The notes under the pieces were generated by a model that saw nothing but the letters and a program-made list of their open reading frames with translations, did not search any database and had not been told where the DNA came from. A DNA stretch of 64,000 nt. Origin: Aristolochia californica (Eukaryota; Streptophyta; Magnoliopsida; Piperales; Aristolochiaceae). Both the position numbers and the translations under genes were made by a program. Where the stretch lies: positions 27,253,137 through 27,317,136 of the forward strand of contig JARWKL010000014.1 of the NCBI GenBank assembly GCA_029961685.1, given 5' to 3'. Shown here in pieces: positions 12,901-24,900 of the stretch. The stretch's first letter is position 1. Every line of letters starts with the position of its first letter.

Positions 12901-15900
12901 AAGGGGGAGGGTTTGAAAAAGTCCATTACCCTAAAAAAAAATATCCAGTGTGCGAGGAGGCGTCCTTATCTGTGACTATAGAGTTGGCCCAAGTAGGTTT
13001 ACCAAATTTTTCCCAACATTTCTCGGAAATATGATTAGTCCTACCACAATAAACACATTTCCGATCCCCACTATCATTTCGGCCACGGCCACGGCCACGG
13101 GTTGTGTAAGAGTGATCTCTACCTCTATTATTACCACCATGAAACTGACCATCAGGCTTACCAGTAGAAGATTGAAGGTTAAGAGTAGCTGCTTCTGAGA
13201 GAGCTCCACTTGACTCATTCTTATTTACAACTGCACCTTCAACTCGAAGAACTCTGTTAAAGGCTTGCTCAAGGGTAGTCACATCCTCATTGACCAATAA
13301 CTGGGCTCTAATAGCATCATACTCATGCCTCAAACCATCTAAAACGGACTATTTGAATCTGATTTTCTTTCTTATGAATGTCTTCAACATTCGTAGTAAA
13401 ATGATGGAATGTACTAATCTCTTGTAGTACTCCCCTCGTCTCAGTGAAATAATCAATCACTGATCTACCTTCATGCTTCATATTAAAGAACTTCACATAT
13501 AACTCATAGATCCTTGACACAAAATGGAAGCCAATGTAGTCCACATTGCCTTAGCAGTACTGCAACTCAAAGTTTGTTCACTAAATCTGGATTCCATATT
13601 GTTGGCCAATCAAGCCATTATTAAATTATCTTCTGCCACCCAATCTTCAGTAACAGGAGGATCATCATTTATATATTTTGTCATTCTTCTGGCCCTCAGA
13701 TACATCAAAACTGATCTAGACCAGTTTGCATAATTCGATTAATTCAACCCGATGGTAGTTATCTGAATAGACTGTGAGAATTTCACATCTAAGCTCTCAG
13801 CGGTCCTCTGGACAGCAACCCGTGTACTAGAATCAGCCATTAAATATCACCAAACACCACAATTCAATACTCTAGGGCATCAATTAACCAAAGGGAAGCA
13901 TTTTTCCCAAATTTCTATGCTTGCGTAGTCAAGTGGGCCCCACACCGAATTCAATTAGGGCAATTCAGCACCCAATTCATTCAATTTAGAACCAATAGTG
14001 ATCAATTCTAGCAATAGAGACCATAAATCGATGAAAGAATGACCTAATTGCAAGAAACCAGGATGACATAGACTATATGGATGCTGATGCAAGCATTGGG
14101 TTGATAACGTAGGCAGATATGATAAATTTCCTCAAATTGGGATCATCAAACACTAAATCCCAACAATTAATCAAATAGAAGCAGTAATCATTAGCCAATA
14201 GGCTAAGATAGGCAGAAAAAGGGAAAAAAATGGAATTTTTACCCTACCAGTTCAGAAATATGGGAAAAACATTCAAGAAAATTGCTGAAAATGGAGAGAC
14301 GATCTACAAAATCGAAAGAAACTTGCCCAAGACTTGCGTTACTGCTTTGATACCATGTTGGAAAATGGGCCCAAACCCACACAACCAAGGAAGGCCCACA
14401 CGTCCTAGTGTGTGGAAGATGGGTTTATGCCTATAGATCAAGGAGAAGGCTCACAGGCCCACACAGTGGTGGCATTATGGTAAATAAAGAGTCATCTCAT
14501 AAAGATGGCACTGATGTAATTAGCTTATGATTTATGTCTCTTATTCAATTTTACTAAGGTGAAGGGTATTCTTATAATATTAGTACTTTTGATATCTATA
14601 AATACAACTTAAGGGGGAGGGTTTGAAAAAGTCCATTACCCTAAAAAAAAATATCCAGTGTGCGAGGAGGCGTCCTTATCTGTGACTATAGAGTTGGCCC
14701 AAGTAGGTTTACCAAATTTTTCCCAACATTTCTCGGAAATATGATTAGTCCTACCACAATAAACACATTTCCGATCCCCACTATCATTTCGGCCACGGCC
14801 ACGGGTTGTGTAAGAGTGATCTCTACCTCTATTATTACCACCATGAAACTAACCATCAGGCTTACCAGTAGAAGATTGAAGGTTAAGATTAGCTGCTTCT
14901 GAGAGAGCTCCACTTGACTCATTCTTATTTACAACTGCACCTTCAACTCGAAGAACTCTGTTAAAGGCTTGCTCAAGGGTAGTCACATCCTCATTGACCA
15001 ATAACTGGGCTCTAATAGCATCATACTCATGCCCCAAACCATCTAAAACGAACTATTTGAATCTGATTTTCTTTCTTATGAATGTCTTCAACATTCGTAG
15101 TAAAATGATGGAATGTACTAATCTCTTGTAGTACTCCCCTCGTCTCAGTGAAATAATCTATCACTGATCTACCTTCATGCTTCATATTAAAGAACTTCAC
15201 ATATAACTCATAGATCCTTGACACAAAATGGAAGCCAATGTAGTCCACATTGCCTTAGCAATACTGCAACTCAAAGTTTGTTCACTAAATCTGGATTCCA
15301 TATTGTTGGCCAATCAAGCCATTATTAAATTATCTTCTGCCACCCAATCTTCAGTAACAGGGGGATCATCATTTATATATTTTGTCATTCTTCTGGCCCT
15401 CAGATACATCAAAACTGATCTAGACCAGTTTGCATAATTCGATTAATTCAACCCGATGGTAGTTATCTGAATAGACTGTGAGAATTTCACATCTAAGCTC
15501 TCAGCGGTCCTCTGGACAGCAACCCGTGTACTAGAATCAGCCATTAAATATCACCAAACACCACAATTCAATACTCTAGGGCATCAATTAACCAAAGGGA
15601 AGCATTTTTCCCAAATTTCTATGCTTGCGTAGTCAAGTGGGCCCCACACCGAATTCAATTAAGGCAATTCAACACCCAATTCATTCAATTTAGAACCAAT
15701 AGTGATCAATTCTAGCAATAGAGACCATAAATCAATGAAAGAATGACCTAATTGCAAGAAACCAGGATGACATAGACTATATGGATACTGACGCAAGCAT
15801 TGGGTTGATAACGTAGGCAGATATGATAAATTTCCTCAAATTGGGATCATCAAACACTAAATCCCAACAATTAATCAAATAGAAGCAGTAATCATTAGCC

Positions 15901-18900
15901 AATAGGCTAAGATAGGCAGAAAAAGGGGAAAAAATGGAATTTTTACCCTACCAGTTCAGAAATATGGGAAAAACATTCAAGAAAATTGCTGAAAATGGAG
16001 AGACGATCTACAAAATCGAAAGAAACTTGCCCAAGACTTGCGTTACTGCTTTGATACCATGTTGGAAAATGGGCCCAAACCCACACAACCAAGGAAGGCC
16101 CACACGTCCTAGTGTGTGGAAGATGGGTTTATGCCTATAGATCAAGGAGAAGGCTCACAGGCCCACACAGTGGTGGCATTATGGTAAATAAAGAGTCATC
16201 TCATAAAGATGGCACTGATGTAATTAGTTTATGATTTATGTCTCTTATTCACTCTTACCTAAAAGAAAAAAAAAGTAAAAAGTAAACCCTACAACTCGAG
16301 AAACAGATACATCATCCAGCATATAGGCCTCCCTTCTCATATCCTGAACCCTAATCTCCCTCTTCTTTTCTCCAAATTCGTCACTCTTCCTTTTCTCCTC
16401 CTAAACCGTCTCTCCACAACTCTTCTTTTTCTTCTCACCCCTTAATCCTCTTCTATTGCGATTATACATAATGAAATCCTAAGTTTCAACATAGTATCGG
16501 AGTGGGTACTCATATATGGGCCTACACCTAAATTATCCACTTGTAGAGTCATAAAAGAGGGCATATACCCTAAATTATCCACTTGTAGAGACACAAAAGA
16601 GGGCATACACTTAAAATTATCCACTTATAGAGCCACAAAAGAGGGCCTACACATAAATTATCCACTTGTAGAGCCACAAAAAGAGGGCTTACACCTCAAA
16701 CTTATCCACATGTTGAACCACAAAAGAGGGCATACACCTAAAAGTATCCACTTGTAAAGCCACAAAAGAGAGCATACACCTAAATTATCCACTTGTAGAG
16801 CGACAAAAGAGGGCCTACACGTGAGGGGGAGTGTTAAGGAATAGTCCCACATGGAGTAGTGAGTACAAAGATCTTGAATTTATTAACTGGGAAAGAGGTT
16901 TCCTAAGTTGGCTCATCATTTGGACCCAAGTTTACACTTATCAACTGAAAGATAGACCATGATAAAGTCAAATATGGTCGAAATTTTGATACCGTTGCTA
17001 GTCCATTACTGGTTTCTGAATCTCCAAACAACACCAATATTAAGCAACATGCACAGAATCCAAGGAAAAATTGAACCAGTTAAGTATCCAATACTTTACA
17101 TTATCCTTTGGAATATAGTATAGTTATCCAATACATTACATTAACCATTATAATAAAGAAAACTGAACAACCACGCATATAGGCACAAATAACTACAGTT
17201 TTACATTCATTTGCCAACTTACTTAAACAATAATTATGCGTGTGTGCTAGAGAACAAGGAAAAGCACATATGCATTTTTTGTTTTTTAAATGGAGATGAC
17301 AGAAATGTAAGAGAGAGGACTTAATCCTCAATGAATGAGGACTAGAATAAAACACATTAGTTTAGAGAACAATTTTCAATTCCTCGTCACCATTATCAGC
17401 AATTTAATCAGATTTTTTCAATATTTACCATGTAAACTATAGTTTTTTTTAAAAAATAGTGCTGAGAATTGTATAAAACAGACCAAGTTAGCTATAGTGA
17501 AACTCCATGTTATGGTTAGTACAGCCATAACAGGATGTAGGCAACAAGCTCTGCCCACTTGCTGCCAAGAACAGACATGAAAAACCTGACACCTAATAAC
17601 TAAAGTGCTTTATAGAAGGTTTCAACACTTGTGAAATCATTGAACCGGTTAAATGATTTAATTCAAGTTATTCAACAACAATTTATCATTCCATGGATTA
17701 CTTGTGGCAACATAACATATCTGTTATCATTCAAGTGAAAGTAGTCATAACTGCTTTTCAAAAAAGGTAATCACAAACTCACCAAACTGTTGTTTGACTT
17801 CTGGACTGCTTAAATCAAAGTTTTTTAAGGAATCCATTACCCGATTGTCCCATTCTGTGCTTCCACCCATATTATTTCTGAAAACAAAGCAACATTTGAA
17901 TTTAGCAGGACACAGCAAACAAACAATTTTATAGAAGTTTTGACTGGAATAAATAATAGAAGCCTATCAGCATGGAGCAAGAGCTTGAAAAAATTCTAGG
18001 ACAAACTATCTTGTTTAACAATTTAGATTTGTTCAACGTCACCATAACAATTCCAATGTGGAAATGGCTGCAATGGTTGTAATGGGAGGCTCCCTTAGTT
18101 TGTAATTTTCTTCTTTTTAATACATTACCACTTTTATCAAAAAAAATGTGGAAATGGCTGCACAGATGTCAATATGCAAAGACCATATAAACTGAGAAAA
18201 ACTGGTAACAAGTAATTCAAATGCATGGTAATTCTTTGAAGCCACATATTTAAAGACAATCAAGATCAATTTTCAAATATCTGAAATCCACAGTTTAAAA
18301 GTAGAAACATATCAGTCCACTGTGGATTCTGACAGCAAGTCGGTTCCTCATTTTAGAACTGGTGGCACAGGTGTTAAACCACTGGGTCCCATAATTTTCT
18401 CATGCAAATGAGTATTACAATTGCAAGGACGACCAGCATTTTATGTCATCCACAAAAAATGTCTGGATTTCCTATAAAATGTGAACCAATATCTAGATTA
18501 AAGGAAAAAACCTTCACACCCTGTGATCACAGTTACCGACTGTATCATCAATGCGGAACTCAACCAACATCTAGTAACTTAACAAGAAAGAAGACATGAG
18601 ACAGAATTGGCCTGCCATGACATGAACCAAATTATCTTTTTCTAACAAATAAACAATCATTGTTTCCGCCCCTCCTCTAGTCTTGCAATCTCAAACAAAC
18701 AAAACGCCAAAAAAAAAAACAATCAATGTTTCAAAGAGGATTTGACATCAACATTCAATATCAGTAAAAGAAAAATCTTACAGCATATCTTGCAACTGTT
18801 GACGGTACTGTGGATTTTGCAGCATCCCTGAAAAAATATAGTTCAATACAGCAGATCACTACCACACAAGTTGTCCTGAAGGTTAAACTAAGACCTCATA

Positions 18901-21900
18901 TGCATTATATGAAAAAACTGCAGATAGAAAGAACAATAATGGCTTGTTTAATTCAATCATTGTTCATCGCAGAAAAGCTCTTTGCAGAGAGGAAAAAGAA
19001 ATTAGATAGAAAAATTTTGCTCCATGAGATTTCTTTCCCTTTAAAAAAAAAAGATGCTGATTTTTATAAAGAGAAAGCTCAATCGAGCAAATTACAAGGG
19101 TGGGAAGCTTTCCCAAACAATGAAAAATTGTTGGGAGGTTCCGAATTTTTCCAATTTATTAGCCAAAGAATTGGCTGATCGAGAAATTCTTTCCCAAACA
19201 ATGAAAGATTGTTGGGAGGTTCCGAATTTTGCCAATTTATCAGCCAAAGAATTGGCTGATCGAGAAATTCTTTCCCTCTCTTTAACAGACTCTATTTGTC
19301 ATAGGGATTCAAAGAAAATTCCAAAATAAGAAATTGCTGAAAAGTATTTTCTGGGCTTTAATCTAAATTAGAGTGCCTAAACAACTGAAGAGAACAAATT
19401 AAAATTCCACACTATAGATGCAGATGCAGAACAACATTAACAATAAGATGGTGCTCTGTGACCAGACTTAGGGCAATCATTAGCCATCACCTGTGCTTGA
19501 AAGTAATTGCTTTGCAGCTCAAAACTGGGTCGACTCATACAATATTCAAGTTGACCCATGAGATGTTAAACATAGGCCCAGATCATTTTGAGAGAGCATA
19601 AAAATGCAGCTAAAAAAAAGATAGTGGCTTACATTTGAAAGTAGAAGGGTTTCTCATCTCCTCAGGTAAATAGCTGCCCAAAATATAATAAATAAATAAA
19701 AGAAAGAAAAAACATATCAGAAAGACTGAAGGGAGGAAAATGTTAAAACCCAATCAGACAGTAGTATCAACACTAACAAATACCCCGGCATACAAATTAA
19801 TTTATTCATCGATATCACGACAATATATATCCTTTTTTCCTGATTGAAAACAGGATATCAAACTAAAGACATTCACATGATTCCTAAGTGCCGAGGAATG
19901 CAAAAGGTATGCTAATTAAGGATGGGCCATTGATACAATTCATAATGATACAAATTGAAAACAGAGAATTATCATATAATAAATGATGCGAGACGAATAC
20001 GTGATGCGGCGTGAATTTTAATTGACGTATCAGATATCAGCAATTGGGAACGAGAAATAAGAGAATTGAGAAGAATAATTTAGAAGAAGAAGAAGAGGGA
20101 GAAGAAGAGGAAAGGGGAGGGAGAGGGAGATATCAAAAATTCATTATCAAAACTGAATTCAACATTCTATTATAACCTATAAATAACTAAAATTAAAATT
20201 TTAAATTCAAAATAGATAAGATCACTATCTGATCAAATCCAATAAAATAAGAAAAGATAAACTAAAATTTAAATTGAAATTTAAAATTCAAAATAGATAA
20301 GATCACTATTTGATCAAATCCAGTAAAATCAGGAAAGATAAAATAAAATAATTTTAACCATAATTGGAGAGTCCACTAGGATCCAATGGGCATACTGGCA
20401 TCCCCACCAATGAATGAGTGAGAAAGGGTAGAAAATGGGGTGAAATGTAGTTGATACCAATTCTAGAAGGTACCCATGTCCTAATTCTGCAAAACAGAGT
20501 AATTTGGGCATGGATTTGGCTTCCTTAGAAGTAGGCCAGCCTTCTCTTTTATTACATCTTTCATTCTCAAAAAAATTACAAATTTGCCCTTACATAATTA
20601 AAGACTGAATCAAAACCTACTTTGTTTTTTTAGCAAAACCTATTGCTTGCAAATTAACTGATCATTCCAAGAGATTGATTGATCAAAGGTTCTACAAAAA
20701 ACGTGCTGCTCTCTGGTTTATCGAACAATAACAAGACTAATGATCCATCAATGCCCAAAGTGAAACACATAACAACTAAGGTTAAAAAACATATGAGCTA
20801 ATCTAATGGACCAGATAGGTATCTTCCCGCCTTGGACGAAATCAAAATACTGCAGCACTAGCCAGGCACCTTGCTACCCCGCCTTGTGTCAGATTTTCCT
20901 TTGGATTACCAGCCTTAGATAACTTGCAGCTCCGTGGAAACCTGGGTCCTGACCCCACTTGCCCACACTACAATACCGTGACCCCACTTACCCACACTAC
21001 AATTCTGATAGTGAGACCGTCAGCCACCTCCACATTCACTGCCAATATGCTTGGAAGGTGTGGTCCATCTTACTTGATTGAATCGGCCTGCAATTGTGCG
21101 CCACTCTTGACATTCCATCCACCCTCCAATCAGCATGATCCTTCAATGTAGCTGCCTAGGGTTCATCCTTTGGTGTGGAAAGAAAGAAAGAACCAGTGTT
21201 TCAAATGCAAATGCAGAAGCGTCGATCTCTGAAACAATTGTTAGCCATGCTTCCTCTAGGCTGCTCACAAGGAAGTAGTTCCAGCAACTTCAGGACACAA
21301 CTTTGAACAACAAATGGCATAATGTGGCTCAGATGCGCCTCTCATCCAGAGCACCGAACAGGCCTCAAATTAAATTTTGATGGCAATGCTCTTGGGTGAC
21401 CGGGCCCTACTGGCTTAGGTGGTGCCATCCACAATTTTGAGGGTACTCTTCTTACTGCATATGTTGGACTATTGGGCATCTCAGACTCCACCACTACTGA
21501 ACTCGTCGGTGTTCTCCAATGTCTCACCATCTATCACCACCGCTTCTCCGAGCCATTGATTGTGAAAGGTGACTACAAAGTAGTAATTGATTGGTGTGCA
21601 AATGCTAAGGAGCCGCCTTGAAGGCATTGAGCAACCTATTATGACATCTATACTATTTCTTCCATCTTATGTTACACTTGGAATCATATCCCCCATTTAG
21701 CAAATTCCTTTGCTGACGGCCAAGCCAAAATAAGAACCTCCCTTCAATCCTTGTTGTAATGGGAGAGTATCCCTAATTTGTATTTCTCTCCTCTTAATAT
21801 ATTCACATCATATTAAAGAAAAAAAAACGAAACTTTATATCAGAAATTATATATCCAAAGAAAGATTGATGAGACTAATGTGTAACACAAAAAAGGATTT

Positions 21901-24900
21901 TTCATTTTGATTTTCTACAGAGAGAAAGCAACATCAAAAGAAGCATAGGTCATTCTGGCAGCAGGTTTCAAGCAACAGGTTACGAGCAGCAACACGATTT
22001 TTTCTTATCTGTCTATGCTAGTGGCAACACGTCCTCTGGAGAACAAAAAGGTTGCTGCCTATTTTGATGAAATCAGCTCCCATAGTGCTGCCATGGATAA
22101 AAGAAGGTCTAGAACTGAGGAAAAAATTTCAAAGATCGAGGCGACCATGAGAAACATCAAGTAAACCTTAATGGAGTTAATATTACAATTCCAGTATGAA
22201 ATAAAGGCAGACCAGACCCAAATTGATGCTCAAGAGGCCCCCACCACTCATGCTGCCATCCACCACCCGTCGCCCCTTCCCTATGCTACCCTTACTCCTA
22301 TGCCCCCACCCATACTTCCTACTCACCCAACCCTAGCCACTTGTCACATGCAACACTACCGCACTCCCAAGTCTATGTGACCAACTCCCATGCAACCCCT
22401 AACTCTTCACACGTCCATGCCTTCAACCCCCCTGCAAACCATCACACCCATCACCCTCGGCCTCCATCCTTTTTCTCACTGCCAGCCATGCCTCAACCTC
22501 CCCAAATTTAAGAACACTGAGATGGGAGATAATTTTCCAGCTTATCAACAAGAGGCTTATTAGCCAAACTCATGGTTTCGTCCAGCCCAGGAGCACCCAT
22601 CTTGATCCCCTATCATGTCAGTATGACAATCAGAAAGTAAGTTGCTTTATAGTTGGTCCAAAAGTTGAGCTCCTCACACCAGTCGAAACTTCGAACTGGT
22701 TGCTGAAATTTTTTCCTTGCACACACAAAGTGTTGTCGGACTTTTTATGCACAAGGTTGCATGTCTTTTTAGTATCCTTTCCAGTCGCTTATAACACCGT
22801 CCGTTAGAGCTTAAACCTTTTGGTGGTCAATGAATCACGTAGACCTCCGCTCTCCTTTGGGTGTAGACGTCTTTAACAATGCCAGCCCATGGGAAGGATT
22901 ATAACCACACCAATGGTCACATCCAAACCTTCAGGTCGAGGTTCCTCAAGAAGAGGTGGAATTTCAGTATCCAAGTAATGTAGGGGTAAATTAGTAAAAA
23001 GGGTAGAGGAGGGCAAATGGTCATTAAAATTTTACTAGAAGGGTAAGCAGTCTAGAAATTGGGATTTGAATTGATGTCTGAATTTAGAAAGTAGTTAGCA
23101 TCTAAGTTGGTTTAGGAGTTCCAATCTTTACATGTTAAGTGACGCCAAAGTTTAAGAGCTAGTGTGTCAGTTAGCTTAAGATTAGTTAATTTCCATTTCC
23201 CATTCAAACTCCATGTAGTCTTTTATTTAATGAATGCTTAAATAGAGTGTATTATACTTGGGTAAAACCTAATTCTCTTCCTCTCTCTCTCTCTCTCTCT
23301 TCTGTTCTCCAACTCGTCCAAACCATAACCTCTTCTTCTCTTTTCTTCTCTCCTCTATCTTTTTCAGAATTCGAGTTCACAACATTTTTAAGGCCTCTAA
23401 TGCTAGAAAGAGAATCTTCCTAAGTCATTTCTTGTTCTGGTGCTTCCATCCCGGTTAGGCAGCTCCACTCTTTCTATGATGTGATGATGCACTTGTGCTC
23501 TGCCTTTACATATGATGAAATCAGGTTTTAAGATCAGCCAATCATGTTGTTGATGTCTTAGCTAAGTCAGGTGTCACAAGATCATGTTTATCTGTTGGAG
23601 ATTCTCTCTCCGTTGGTGTCTAAGAACTCTCCTCTCCTCTCCCCTCTTCATTGTGTACTCCTTTCATTTATTTATTTTTCATTTATTAGTGATTCACCAT
23701 TTTCAAAAAAAAAATATAAAAATAGAACACAAGATATAAAACATAATTATGTATTTAAGCTCTTTCTGACTAAAGAATCTTTGAATTAAGTCTCCTCTAT
23801 ATTAAAGACAGAATTTTTTTTTTAACTTACTTGAGCAGGGATTAAAAAATCACAACGTTACCGCATTCTCAATTAAAGTAAATGGACAATCAGATATGAA
23901 ATAACCTTTAACCAAATTTGTTCCATTTAATAAATGAGATCAAGGTAAACATGTATAAACTTACACATGTAAAGATTTCTGTTCCATATCATTACTTAAA
24001 TGGACAAGTTTTTTTGTTTTTAGAAAATGAGTAATTTGATGAAGTAAAAAAGGCAAGGAGAAGGGAACATTAAAAAGGGGGGTATCTAGAAATAAGAGAT
24101 TGAAAGGAGACCCCCTCTTTAGCAAGAGAATCAGCTAAACTATTAGCTGATCTAGGAGTACGACTCCATATACAAACAGAAAAATAAATAAATAAAAAGA
24201 AAAAAATATCTTGGATTTCATGAAAGTAATGCCAAACACACCCTAAATAGACACGTAAAACGATAGAACAGATAATCAAGTAAAAGTGCCACCCATAATG
24301 GCTGATAGTATGAGGATTTCCTTGTCTCAATTTTTAAATATCATCTGGTTAAATGGAGTAGGGTCTGAAAGCCCAAATCCATTGGAGGGCTTGAAATTGA
24401 GCTTTTTTTAAAAAAAAATATTGATTACACACACACACTTACACCTGGTGATACTTAAACTCAAGACTTCAAACATGAAACCCCTCATGTGACCATTATG
24501 ACAAAGGCCCAAGTCACTAGAATAAAGCATATTAAAAGCATGAACTTTCTTGACAAATAGCTATGGAAGTATGGTAGTGAAAAGAATATGAAATGGAGAA
24601 GAGTCAACATGTGTAAAAGGAAAAGATTTCCTCCTCTACTCACTCCCATCTATGCTTCAAGTTTTTTAAATCTATCTGTAAACTTACAATATATTTTGAT
24701 GATGGATTCACCATTCATGCTAGGGATGGTGAATTTCTTTTGGCTTGTTACATGGGTAAGGGGTAATCACTTTTCTTCAGCCTTTACTTCATTATTTAGA
24801 TACGTCAGAGATCAAAACAGTACATTTATGAAGTGTCAAACATTTCTTGGTGGCACATCTTTATAAGTGCTCACAGGTTTGCAAACACTCTAGCAAAGAT

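Larger units (their letters stand above)
10963..16251 (-). mobile_element. Head-to-tail array of three 1.71-kb LTR/gag units (copia-type)
   Basis: The landmark acacagtggtggcattatgg recurs at 11041, 12751, 14461 and 16165, so units are 1710, 1710 and 1704 bp. Each unit has an LTR-like block (tgttgg...ttattca on the plus strand) followed by a minus-strand gag. On the minus strand the block end CCAACA runs directly into TGGTATCAAAGC, an initiator tRNA-Met primer site, as expected for a 5' LTR. Units 1 and 2 look identical wherever I compared them; unit 3 has scattered substitutions and a 6-bp deletion. No pol is present. The left edge carries a plus-oriented polypurine-like tract (cttgagggggag) and the right edge a plus-oriented primer-like site at 16492, so a second element in the opposite orientation may be fused here. 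Lies in TIC40 intron 11. Confidence 0.8.

Noticed and set aside
16529..16822. CRISPR-like array of regularly spaced repeats
   Set aside because: The units are contiguous with no distinct spacers, and the DNA is eukaryotic.
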